Below are positions 1 to 6,402 of a DNA stretch of 12,235 nt, one piece after another. Both the position numbers and the translations under genes were made by a program. Source of the DNA: an uncultured Nitrosomonadales bacterium (lineage in GTDB: Bacteria > Pseudomonadota > Gammaproteobacteria > Burkholderiales > Gallionellaceae); NCBI GenBank assembly GCA_903934275.1, contig CAIZNF010000621.1:1-12235 (forward strand), in the 5' to 3' direction. Every line of letters starts with the position of its first letter. Positions within the stretch are counted from its first letter, which is position 1. The notes under the pieces are model-generated. The model was given only the letters and a program-made list of their open reading frames with translations. It was not told where the DNA came from and ran no database searches.

Positions 1-122
1 CGCGAGCGGGTGCTGTTCTGGCAGGTTGCCCCGGCGAACTTGCCCACATTCAGCGCCAATCCCAGCAGCAACAGCGCAGCAAGTATCGCCGGGGCAACCT
101 GCCAGAACAGCACCCGCTCGCG
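1..122. repeat. Perfect 37-bp inverted repeat at the window edge (fold-back)
   Basis: Bases 1-37 are the exact reverse complement of 86-122, separated by a 48-bp spacer (38-85). The 86-122 arm encodes the glycosyltransferase segment MRERVLFWQVAP in good frame and context. The 1-37 arm reads as an unlikely FAGATCQNSTRS in the same frame, where a hydrophobic helix or its loop would be expected. A long perfect palindrome lying inside a coding region exactly at a sequence end is more like a chimeric or fold-back read end than a biological repeat. Confidence 0.9.
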
Positions 123-1148
123 CATTTCGGCGATGCGTTTGCCCATCAACAATGCCAGTGCGGGAAACATCGGCAGCAAATAAGACGGCAGCTTTGAGCC
201 TGAAATAGAGAAGAATACGTAGATGAATACCGCCCAGATCAGCAGGAAGCGCCCGCTGTTGAATGCCTTGTCCGACAGGCCGCTATTACGAAATGTACGA
301 AGCATTGTGTCGAACATCAGCACCGTCCACGGCAATGCCCCGGCTAGCAGGATCGGTATGAAGTAGTACCAAGGCTGATAGCGCCCGTGCGTCTTGGTGG
401 TGAAACGCGTGTAATGTTCGTAGATGAAAAAGCGTTCGAAGAATTCAGGGTTGGCTTTCATCACCAGCACAAACCACGGCACGGTGATCGCAAAAAACAC
501 CGCCAGTCCGGGCAGCCAGTGCATACGTTTCAGCACGCTAAAGTCGCGCTGCACCATGCAATAAATAAACAGCGCAGTACCCGGCAAAATCAACCCCATC
601 AGGCCTTTGCTCAACACCGCCAAGGCCAGACCAGCCCACGCGACCAGCATCCAGTTTCGCTGTTTCTTTTTATCCGCCTGCGCCTGCCCGAGCAGCAACC
701 CGGCGATGCCCAAGGTGAGAAAAAACGTGACACCCATGTCCAGCGTGTTGATATGTCCCATCAGCACGTACAGCAGACTGCTGGACAACAGCAACGCGGC
801 ATAGCCCGCCGCCTCGCGCCCGAACAGGCGCAGCCCGGCGAACCACACCAGCAGGATGCCCGCAAATCCGGTCAGCCCGGTCCACAGGCGCGATGTCCAT
901 TGGTGCTCGCCGAACAGCGTATAGGCGGTAGCGGTCGCCCAGTATTGCAGCGGCGGTTTTTCGAAATACTTGAGCTCGTTCAGGCGCGGCGTGACCCAAT
1001 CGCCGCTCGCGACCATCTCGCGCGGAATCTCGGCATAGCGCCCTTCGTCCGGTTTGACCAGCGTGCGGTATTCGAGGTTGGCGAACCAGATCAGCGCGAC
1101 GGCGATGAGCAGCCACCAAACCTGTTTATTTTGAATACTGCCCATCAT
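1..1148 (-). CDS. ArnT-like GT39 family membrane glycosyltransferase, partial (C-terminus missing)
   Basis: The minus-strand frame is open from the ATG at 1148 to the window edge (382 codons, no stop). The N-terminus has a first membrane segment (about residues 10-25), then the family's signature periplasmic loop with PDEGRYAE (33-40, including the Asp-Glu pair expected to be catalytic), GDWVTPRLN and YFEKPPLQYW (61-70). Many hydrophobic helices follow. This is the pattern of ArnT/PMT-like enzymes that move a sugar from a polyprenyl-phosphate carrier to lipid A, glycans or protein at the outer face of the inner membrane; the acceptor cannot be told. Family members usually exceed 500 residues, so roughly 150 are missing. 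Residues from about 371 onward derive from the inverted copy at 1-37 and are probably not the true protein. The start is ATG-ATG; either could be used. No clear Shine-Dalgarno is visible because a REP unit sits 3 nt upstream. It lies 97 nt after tyrA on the same strand. Confidence 0.85.
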   Translation of the reverse strand, partial: MMGSIQNKQVWWLLIAVALIWFANLEYRTLVKPDEGRYAEIPREMVASGDWVTPRLNELKYFEKPPLQYWATATAYTLFGEHQWTSRLWTGLTGFAGILLVWFAGLRLFGREAAGYAALLLSSSLLYVLMGHINTLDMGVTFFLTLGIAGLLLGQAQADKKKQRNWMLVAWAGLALAVLSKGLMGLILPGTALFIYCMVQRDFSVLKRMHWLPGLAVFFAITVPWFVLVMKANPEFFERFFIYEHYTRFTTKTHGRYQPWYYFIPILLAGALPWTVLMFDTMLRTFRNSGLSDKAFNSGRFLLIWAVFIYVFFSISGSKLPSYLLPMFPALALLMGKRIAEMRERVLFWQVAPAILAALLLLGLALNVGKFAGATCQNSTRS

Positions 1149-1151
1149 TTC

Positions 1152-1211
1152 GGTAGGTGCGAATTTATTCGCACATAGCCCAATATGTGTGCGAATGAAT
1201 TCGCACCTACC
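1152..1211. repeat. REP-like inverted pair of GTAG-hairpin units (GTGCGAA type)
   Basis: This fills most of the gap between tyrA and the glycosyltransferase. The left unit (+ strand, from 1153) is GTAG then a stem GTGCGAA with loop TTTA and TTCGCAC. The right unit, read on the minus strand from 1210, is GTAG then GTGCGAA, loop TTCA, TTCGCAC. The two units face each other, so 1152-1177 and 1184-1211 also pair with each other apart from a 2-nt bulge and one mismatch. GTAG followed by a hairpin is the hallmark of REP elements mobilised by REP-associated tyrosine transposases (RAYT). It could form a strong transcript hairpin after tyrA, but no U-tract follows. It ends 3 nt before the glycosyltransferase ATG. 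Confidence 0.85.
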
Positions 1212-1245
1212 CATTTATCGCCTGCTGCTTTTAAGATCATTGTTC

Positions 1246-2115
1246 TTATTGCGATGTCCAGTTGCTGCGCACCTTGCGTGCATCGCTGAACACCTGCTCC
1301 AGCTTGCCCGCATCGGCTTCAGCCAGCGCTTCGTGCAAGGATTCCAGCTCTTCCATATAAAGCCCCAGCTCATCCAGCAATGCATCGCGGTTCGCCATGC
1401 AGATGTCGCGCCACATTTCCGGGCTGCTGGACGCGATGCGTGTAAAGTCCCGGAAACCGCTCGCGGCGAAAGATAGCAACAGGTCGCAGTTATCTCGTTG
1501 CGCGAGGTCATGCACCAGCGCAAACGACAACAGGTGCGGGAGATGGCTCACCGCCGCGAACACCGCATCATGCTGTTGCGGCGTCAGTTCGCTTACCACC
1601 GCACCGCACAGCTCCCATGCCTTGCGCACACGCGCTACGGCACCCGGTGAATTTTCCGGCAGCGGTGTCAACACCACCTTCTTGCCGACATACAGATCGG
1701 CTTGCGCCGCGCCCGCGCCGCTCTTCTCCGCGCCCGCGATGGGATGGGCTGGAACAAACTGCGCGACCCTGCCGCCAAAATTTGCGCGCGCCGCCGCTAC
1801 CACGTCACTCTTGGTGCTGCCTCCGTCGGTGACCAGCGTGTGCGCGCCGAGATGCGGCGCGATGCGCGCCATCAGCTCCGCCATCTGCCCGACCGGCGTG
1901 GCCAGCAACACGATGTCGGCATCGCCGAGTTCCGCGAGATTCATACCGATGCGGTCGAGAATGCCGAGTTGCATGGCCTGTTGCAACGTCGCCTCGCTAC
2001 GCCCGAAGCCGACCACTTCGGCCACCGCATCCGCCTTGCGCAACGCCAGCGCAAACGAGCCGCCGATCAGGCCGACGCCGAAGATGACGACTTTTTTGAA
2101 TTGCGGTGTTATCAC
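1246..2115 (-). CDS. tyrA: Prephenate dehydrogenase (TyrA)
   Basis: Oxidatively decarboxylates prephenate (or arogenate) to 4-hydroxyphenylpyruvate (or tyrosine) with NAD(P)+, the tyrosine branch step, in the cytoplasm. The 289-residue protein has a normal length for a stand-alone TyrA with no fused chorismate mutase or ACT domain. The N-terminal Rossmann fold shows GVGLIGGS (13-20). Further family motifs are TDGGSTK (96-102), HPIAGAEKSG (124-133), SHLPH (190-194), FRDFTRIA (221-228) and PEMWRDI (232-238), which supply the catalytic His and substrate-binding Arg residues. The start is GTG at 2115, preceded by an AAGGTGG ribosome site about 6 nt upstream; no earlier or better ATG fits. It is the last clear aromatic-pathway gene in the row, 113 nt after the DAHP synthase, and that gap contains a REP pair. 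Cofactor preference (NAD versus NADP) and prephenate versus arogenate use cannot be read from sequence alone. Confidence 0.95.
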   Translation of the reverse strand: MITPQFKKVVIFGVGLIGGSFALALRKADAVAEVVGFGRSEATLQQAMQLGILDRIGMNLAELGDADIVLLATPVGQMAELMARIAPHLGAHTLVTDGGSTKSDVVAAARANFGGRVAQFVPAHPIAGAEKSGAGAAQADLYVGKKVVLTPLPENSPGAVARVRKAWELCGAVVSELTPQQHDAVFAAVSHLPHLLSFALVHDLAQRDNCDLLLSFAASGFRDFTRIASSSPEMWRDICMANRDALLDELGLYMEELESLHEALAEADAGKLEQVFSDARKVRSNWTSQ

Positions 2116-2149
2116 AACTTGCCACCTTGCCTTATTTCATCGGTTGACC

Positions 2150-2232
2150 GTAGGGGCGTATGGCCAAAAGCCCTTTGCATTCCAACCACCTTTTACGATC
2201 CCCCCCACGGGCGTATTCCCATACGCCCCTAC
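2150..2232. repeat. REP-like inverted pair (GGGCGTAT type) overlapping the aroF stop codon
   Basis: On the minus strand from 2232 the unit reads GTAG, then stem GGGCGTAT, loop GGGA, ATACGCCC: a perfect 8-bp hairpin (2209-2228). A second, eroded unit faces it on the plus strand: GTAGGGGCGTATGG at 2150-2163 is an exact inverted copy of 2219-2232, but its hairpin partner has decayed to AAAAGCCC. The TAG of the outer GTAG (2229-2231) is the stop codon of the DAHP synthase. The rest of the 113-nt gap (2116-2149) holds the tyrA ribosome site. Confidence 0.85.
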
Positions 2233-3245
2233 AACGTGCGCCCGATGGCCCCGGCAATCGCCCCCAGCGTGCCCATCAGTTTTTTCAACTCTTGCGGGGT
2301 CAGTGCCTGATCTGCGTCGCACCATGCATCGCACGGGCTGGGGTGCATCTCGACCAGCAGGCCGTCTGCGCCTGCGGCAATCGCCGCTTGTGACAGCGCC
2401 GGAACCATCCACGCCTTGCCGCCCGCGTGGGAAGGGTCGACGATCACCGGCAAGTGGGTTTCCTTCTTCAGCACCGGAATTGCGGTTACATCCAGCACGT
2501 TGCGATAGGCGGTCTCGAAGGTGCGGATGCCGCGTTCGCAGAAAATGATATTGTGGTTGCCGCCCGCCGCAATATATTCCGCGGACATCAGCCATTCGGA
2601 AATGGTCGCAGACATGCCGCGCTTGAGGATCACCGGCTTGTTGATACGCCCGACTTCCTTGAGCAGATCGAAATTCTGCATGTTGCGCGTGCCGATCTGA
2701 ATCACGTCCACGTCGTATTCCATAAACATATCGATCTGGCGCACATCCATCAACTCGGTGACGATGGGCAACTTGTATGGGTCGGCTGCCTTGCGAAACA
2801 TATCCAAGCCCTCTTTGCCCTTGCCCTGAAAAGCATAAGGGCTGGTGCGCGGCTTGAACGCGCCGCCGCGCATCATGCGGCAGCCTGCCTCATGCACATA
2901 TTTGGCAGACAAATCCATCTGCTCCTGCGTTTCCACCGAACAGGGTCCGGCAATTACCTGAATCTGATTGCCACCGAGCGGGATGCCGCCGATGTCGATC
3001 ACGGTATTTTCGCGATGCGATTCGCGCGACACGATTTTGTACTGTTTGGCGATATGCATCGCCGATTCCACACCGGGCAGCGGCGTGAACATTTCCTCGG
3101 TCAGGGGCGTTTCATCGCCAATCGCACCGATTACAGTGCGCTCGATACCACGCGATATGTTCGCTTTCAAACCCGCTGTTTCCAGTCTCTTTACCACCGC
3201 GCCAATCTGCTCGTCAGTGACATCTTTTCCCATTACGATAATCAT
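2229..3245 (-). CDS. aroF: 3-deoxy-7-phosphoheptulonate (DAHP) synthase, type I-beta
   Basis: Condenses phosphoenolpyruvate with erythrose-4-phosphate to DAHP, the first step of the shikimate pathway. At 338 residues it matches the short I-beta type with an N-terminal ferredoxin-like regulatory domain (about 1-70, starting MIIVMGKDVTDEQI), followed by a (beta/alpha)8 barrel. Visible active-site motifs are AGPCSVE (99-105) with the metal-binding Cys102, KPRTSPY (131-137), KRGM (208-211), DPSHAGG (270-276) with His273, VEM with Glu299, and Asp310; Cys, His, Glu and Asp are the four metal ligands known for this family. The regulatory domain suggests feedback by Tyr or a related product. The ATG directly follows the hisC stop codon (TAA then ATG, no gap), with GGAG upstream inside hisC, so translation is probably coupled. 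The stop codon TAG is part of a REP element. The symbol is by function; aroG is used for the same family in some genomes. Confidence 0.95.
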   Translation of the reverse strand: MIIVMGKDVTDEQIGAVVKRLETAGLKANISRGIERTVIGAIGDETPLTEEMFTPLPGVESAMHIAKQYKIVSRESHRENTVIDIGGIPLGGNQIQVIAGPCSVETQEQMDLSAKYVHEAGCRMMRGGAFKPRTSPYAFQGKGKEGLDMFRKAADPYKLPIVTELMDVRQIDMFMEYDVDVIQIGTRNMQNFDLLKEVGRINKPVILKRGMSATISEWLMSAEYIAAGGNHNIIFCERGIRTFETAYRNVLDVTAIPVLKKETHLPVIVDPSHAGGKAWMVPALSQAAIAAGADGLLVEMHPSPCDAWCDADQALTPQELKKLMGTLGAIAGAIGRTL

Positions 3246-4448
3246 TTATTGCTCTCCAAGTATTTGCTTCAGCGCAGTCAAAAATTTTTCATTCTCCGAT
3301 TCCAGCCCGATGCTCACGCGCAACCAGCCCGGCATGTCGTAATTGGCGATGGGCCGCACGATCACGCCCAGTTCCAGCAGGCGGCGGTAAACATGCATAG
3401 CCCGTTCGGCTTGTAGCTTGTAGCGGGTAGCGGGTAGCGTGCAGCCAACCACTGCCTGATGGTTTTCACCTTTAGCTACAGGCAACGAGCTACCAGCTAC
3501 CCGTTCCGGGATTTTAAAGCTGACGAAGTTGCCGAACGACGGGATATATTCCAATCCCAACTTGCTTAATTTCTCGACAATTTGCACCATGCCGCGCCGG
3601 TTCAGCGCGAAAGTCTGCTGCACGAAATCGGCATCCTGCAACGCCGCCACCGCAGCGGCCTGCGCCACGCTGTTGACGTTGAACGGCTGGCGCACACGGT
3701 TCATCATATCGATAACTTGTGAATCGCCCAGCGCGTAACCGACGCGCAACGAGGCTAGCCCATAGGCCTTAGAAAAGGTGCGCGAGATAATCAGGTTGGG
3801 GAATTCCTTCAGCCAACTGACGCTATCGTAGCGACATTCCACCGGCAGGTATTCGTTATACGCCTCGTCCAGCACCACCAGAATATTCGCAGGCAACGCG
3901 CGCAAAAATGCGTGCAATGCGTCGCCAGTCAAATATGTCCCAGTCGGGTTGTTCGGGTTGGCGATAAAAATCATTTTCGCGCCCTGCCCCACCGCCGCCG
4001 CACGCATCGCATCCAGGTCGTGGCCGAAATCCTTCGCCGCAACGCTGATACCGCTCGCGCCTACCGCCTGCGTCGCCAGCGCGTACACGGCGAAAGCATG
4101 ATCCGAATAAACCACCTTATCACCGACAGTCAAAAAAGCGCGCGCCGCCAGCTCCAGCAAATCGTTGGAACCATTGCCCAGCACGACCTTGTCGTGCGCC
4201 ACGCCATAACGCCGCACCAGCGCATCTTTCAGCGCGAAGCCGTTGCCGTCCGGGTACAGTCCAATCTCATCGAGTGCGGCATGCGCCGCGGCAAGCGCTT
4301 TCGGGCTCGCGCCCAGCGGGTTCTCATTCGATGCCAGCTTGACGATGCCGCTGATACCCAGCTCGCGCTCCAGTTCGGAGATCGGCTTGCCGGGTTGATA
4401 GGGCGCAATGGCGCGGATGTAGGCAGGAGCTAGTTCTGAATAATTCAT
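3246..4448 (-). CDS. hisC: Histidinol-phosphate/aromatic aminotransferase (HisC) with a 33-residue in-frame insertion
   Basis: PLP-dependent fold-type I aminotransferase. HisC2-type enzymes in this context commonly transaminate phenylpyruvate and hydroxyphenylpyruvate as well as imidazole-acetol phosphate, which fits the location between pheA and aroF/tyrA. Motifs: SNENPLG (40-46), GNGSND (91-96), NPNNPTG (164-170), LDEAY (193-197), SRTFSKAYG with the Schiff-base Lys227, and LRVSIG with Arg377 for the substrate carboxylate. The protein has 400 residues against about 365-370 for the family. The excess maps to about residues 317-349, between FKIPER and AMHVYRRLLELGVIVRP, where homologues run straight through; at DNA level this is a palindromic insertion. 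All known active-site motifs are intact, so the protein may still work. The start at 4448 fits the family N-terminus, but the leader is AT-rich with no good Shine-Dalgarno. Its stop codon abuts the aroF start. Confidence 0.95.
   Translation of the reverse strand: MNYSELAPAYIRAIAPYQPGKPISELERELGISGIVKLASNENPLGASPKALAAAHAALDEIGLYPDGNGFALKDALVRRYGVAHDKVVLGNGSNDLLELAARAFLTVGDKVVYSDHAFAVYALATQAVGASGISVAAKDFGHDLDAMRAAAVGQGAKMIFIANPNNPTGTYLTGDALHAFLRALPANILVVLDEAYNEYLPVECRYDSVSWLKEFPNLIISRTFSKAYGLASLRVGYALGDSQVIDMMNRVRQPFNVNSVAQAAAVAALQDADFVQQTFALNRRGMVQIVEKLSKLGLEYIPSFGNFVSFKIPERVAGSSLPVAKGENHQAVVGCTLPATRYKLQAERAMHVYRRLLELGVIVRPIANYDMPGWLRVSIGLESENEKFLTALKQILGEQ
3401..3506. repeat. 92-bp palindromic element inserted in frame within hisC, flanked by 7-bp direct repeats
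   Basis: CCCGTTC occurs at 3401-3407 and again at 3500-3506, flanking 92 bp (3408-3499). Inside, the 25-bp arms 3414-3438 and 3475-3499 are imperfect inverted repeats (19 of 25 positions match without gaps). The left arm is built of 7-nt units, TAGCTTG, TAGCGGG, TAGCGGG, then TAGC; the right arm, read on the minus strand, has TAGCTGG, TAGCTCG, TTGCCTG, TAGC. Deleting 92 bp plus one 7-bp copy removes exactly 99 nt (33 codons) and joins FKIPER to AMHVYRR, as in ordinary HisC proteins. The 7-bp repeats look like a target-site duplication. The pattern resembles in-frame palindromic elements known from Rickettsia, though no sequence relationship is claimed. Confidence 0.8.
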
Positions 4449-4480
4449 GCTTAAATATTAAAATTACACTTAATTTAAAT

Positions 4481-4524
4481 GTAGGTCGGGCTGCGCCCGA
4501 CATGGTGGGCAGAGCCCACCCTAC
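4481..4524. repeat. REP-like inverted pair (TCGGGC and GGTGGGC units)
   Basis: On the plus strand from 4481: GTAG, stem GTCGGGC, loop TGC, GCCCGAC. On the minus strand from 4524: GTAG, stem GGTGGGC, loop TCT, GCCCACC. Both are perfect 7-bp hairpins, facing each other with a 2-nt junction (AT). The outer GTAG starts 2 nt after the methyltransferase stop codon. A closely related copy lies at 8832-8862. The remaining part of this 78-nt gap (4449-4480) is nearly all A/T and leads into hisC; it may hold promoter elements but no convincing -35/-10 pair was found. Confidence 0.85.
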
Positions 4525-4526
4525 GG

Positions 4527-5297
4527 TTATTTGGGCGGCTTGCGCAACACCCAATAAATTTCACCGGGCCAACCTGGAAACAATGCGCCAAACCACAGGT
4601 TGAAACGCAACCACCAGCGGTAATTTTCCAGGAAGAAGCCTTTTTTGCGCATCATGAAAGCACCGCTCAAAAACTCCACTTCCAGCCCGTTTGCCTCCGC
4701 CATGTCGCGCACGCGCTTCGGTGAAAACACACTGACATGCCCGTATTTACCGGCCTTCGGACGAATCTCGGCTTCGCGCGACTGCGCCATGGATTCCGGT
4801 GTGGAAGGGAATCCGCCGATCAACATACCGCCCGGCTTGAGGTGCGGCACAATTTTCGCGATCAGCTCTTCCGGTTTGAATAAATGCTCCAACACATGCA
4901 ACAAAATCATTGAGTCGTATTGCCTGTCGAGCTTGAATCCACCGCTCTCCAGATCGACTTCGTAAAAATGGTTATACCCGGCGCGCTCCAAAACATCCTT
5001 GCGGATCAGCGCATCCACCGCATCCCAACTGTCCAGCGGCACTTTTTCGCCACCATGTCCGGCGGCGGCATGCATGAAGCCAAGCATCTGCCCGACATCC
5101 ACACCGATTTCGCACACGTCCAGCGCGCCCTTGCGCGCGGCATCCTCGCGCAGGAAGTGGTACATGAACCAGTAGCGCACCATACGCACCGGGTAGTCGG
5201 TGTGCTTCACTTCGGCGGGAATGCCGTAATTTTCATCCTTCAGCGTTGGATTGTTTTTCAGGAACCTGATATCCCAGCACAGTTGCGGCATTGCCAT
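4527..5297 (-). CDS. Class I SAM-dependent methyltransferase, substrate unknown
   Basis: A 256-residue protein with the class I methyltransferase plan: motif I as VCEIGVDVG (61-69, a variant of the usual DxGxGxG), an acidic residue after the next strand around YEVDLES (112-118), the DSMILLHVLEHL segment (128-139) and LKPGG (153-157). The N-terminal 50 residues are rich in aromatic and basic residues, and the C-terminus (about 220-252) is Trp/Phe-rich with GALFPGWPGEIYW, which might touch a membrane or a bulky substrate. The HVLEH type occurs in UbiE/UbiG-like and glycan- or lipid-modifying enzymes. It lies 22 nt after pheA with a good GGGAG ribosome site 7 nt before the ATG, so it is probably co-transcribed with the aromatic genes. 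No step of Ser, Phe or Tyr synthesis needs a methyltransferase, so its role here is unexplained. An envelope or glycan target is a guess. Confidence 0.85.
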   Translation of the reverse strand: MAMPQLCWDIRFLKNNPTLKDENYGIPAEVKHTDYPVRMVRYWFMYHFLREDAARKGALDVCEIGVDVGQMLGFMHAAAGHGGEKVPLDSWDAVDALIRKDVLERAGYNHFYEVDLESGGFKLDRQYDSMILLHVLEHLFKPEELIAKIVPHLKPGGMLIGGFPSTPESMAQSREAEIRPKAGKYGHVSVFSPKRVRDMAEANGLEVEFLSGAFMMRKKGFFLENYRWWLRFNLWFGALFPGWPGEIYWVLRKPPK

Positions 5298-5319
5298 TCA
5301 TTTACTCCCGAACGACCGC

Positions 5320-6402
5320 CTACACGGCAACCGGATATGAACCTAAGATTTTCACGAATGCGGCGATTAGCCTGAGTTCGGCCAGTGCAGCAGCCACTTT
5401 TGCATCGGCCTGATGGCCTTCGATGTCCATGTAGAACACGTATTCCCACAAGCCGGAACGCGCCGGACGCGACTCGAATTTGGTCATGCTGACACCATGT
5501 TTTGCCAAAGGGCTCAGCAGATCATGTACCGCACCTGGGCGATTCGCCGCCGACAGCACCAGTGAGGTTTTATCGTTTCCGGAAGGAGCTACCTGTTGGT
5601 TGCCCAACACCAGAAAACGCGTGGTGTTGCGTGGGTCATCCTCGATATTTTCCGCCAACAGTTTAAGGCCAGATAACTCACCAGCGCGTCGGCTGGTAAT
5701 GGCAGCTGGTACATGATCGTGATACATTCCAAGGGCAGTAGAAGCTAATCTGGCAGCTTCAGCGTTACTAGAAACAGCCTCACATTCCACACCCGGCAAA
5801 TTTCTAGCCAACCACTCATGGCACTGTGCCAACGACTGAGAATGCGAATACACCCTACGAATTGCACCCAAATCAGTTTTTAGGCTCATCAAGTTGTGAT
5901 GTACGGGCAAGCTGACTTCGCCGCAAACATGCAGTGGGCTTTGCAGCAACAAGTCCAGCGTGCGCCCAATCGCGCCCTCGGTGGAATTCTCCACCGGCAC
6001 CATGCCGTAATTCACAACCTCACTTTCAACCGCACGAAATACATCATCAATGGTTGCGCATGGTTTGCTTTGCACTGCACTGCCAAAACGCTTGAGCGTA
6101 GCCGCCTCGCTGAACGTCCCTTCAGGCCCTAGATAGGCCACCGTCAACGGCGCTTCCAGCGCGCGGCACTGCGACATCACTTCGGTGAATAACTGCACCA
6201 CTGCAGCATTGCCCAACGGCCCATTGTTCTCGCCTTGCAAGCGCTGCAATACCTGCGCCTCTCGCTCTGGACGGAGAATCACGCCATCATCCTTGAGAAG
6301 CCCGATCTGCTGCGCGAGCGCGGCGCGCTGGTTGACGAGTTTCAGCAGTTCGTCATCCAGGCAGTCGATCTGTTCGCGGAGCTGTTTTAGTTTATCGCTC
6401 AT
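5320..6402 (-). CDS. pheA: Bifunctional chorismate mutase / prephenate dehydratase (P-protein)
   Basis: Converts chorismate to prephenate and then to phenylpyruvate, the phenylalanine branch. The 360 residues fall into an AroQ-type chorismate mutase (about 1-85; LREQIDCLDDELLKLVNQRA and PEREAQVLQRL), a prephenate dehydratase domain (about 87-268; YLGPEGTFSEAA, VPVENSTEGAIG, SHSQSLAQC, and NTTRF at 259-263 with the catalytic TRF), and a C-terminal ACT domain (about 278-356; NRPGAVHDLL and KFESRP at 308-313), where phenylalanine normally binds for feedback inhibition. All key motifs are intact. The ATG overlaps the serA stop codon as ATGA, so translation is probably coupled; no separate strong ribosome site is seen. 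The stretch coding for residues about 168-250 uses AT-ending and rare codons (AGA, AGG, CTA, TTA, CGA) unlike both ends of the gene. Confidence 0.97.
   Translation of the reverse strand: MSDKLKQLREQIDCLDDELLKLVNQRAALAQQIGLLKDDGVILRPEREAQVLQRLQGENNGPLGNAAVVQLFTEVMSQCRALEAPLTVAYLGPEGTFSEAATLKRFGSAVQSKPCATIDDVFRAVESEVVNYGMVPVENSTEGAIGRTLDLLLQSPLHVCGEVSLPVHHNLMSLKTDLGAIRRVYSHSQSLAQCHEWLARNLPGVECEAVSSNAEAARLASTALGMYHDHVPAAITSRRAGELSGLKLLAENIEDDPRNTTRFLVLGNQQVAPSGNDKTSLVLSAANRPGAVHDLLSPLAKHGVSMTKFESRPARSGLWEYVFYMDIEGHQADAKVAAALAELRLIAAFVKILGSYPVAV

Noticed and set aside
387..1178. Long open frame (263 codons) on the plus strand
   Set aside because: It is antisense to the glycosyltransferase, whose minus-strand frame has clear family motifs. 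The antisense product is Gln/His/Arg-rich with no recognisable domain, typical of a shadow frame opposite a GC-rich gene.
1152..1211. Rho-independent terminator after tyrA
   Set aside because: The hairpin is strong, but no T-tract follows on the minus strand, and the same GTAG-hairpin type recurs at other gene ends, so REP is the better description.
1397..2548. 383-codon plus-strand open frame
   Set aside because: It runs antisense across tyrA, a REP pair and the end of aroF, is Ser/Pro/Arg-rich and has no known motifs. Both genes it overlaps are certain.
2427..3416. 329-codon plus-strand open frame
   Set aside because: Antisense to the DAHP synthase and the hisC end; its His/Arg-rich composition has no domain signature.
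3408..3499. CRISPR-like or tandem-repeat array within hisC
   Set aside because: The 7-nt units are few and imperfect, have no regular spacers, and form two inverted arms of one element.
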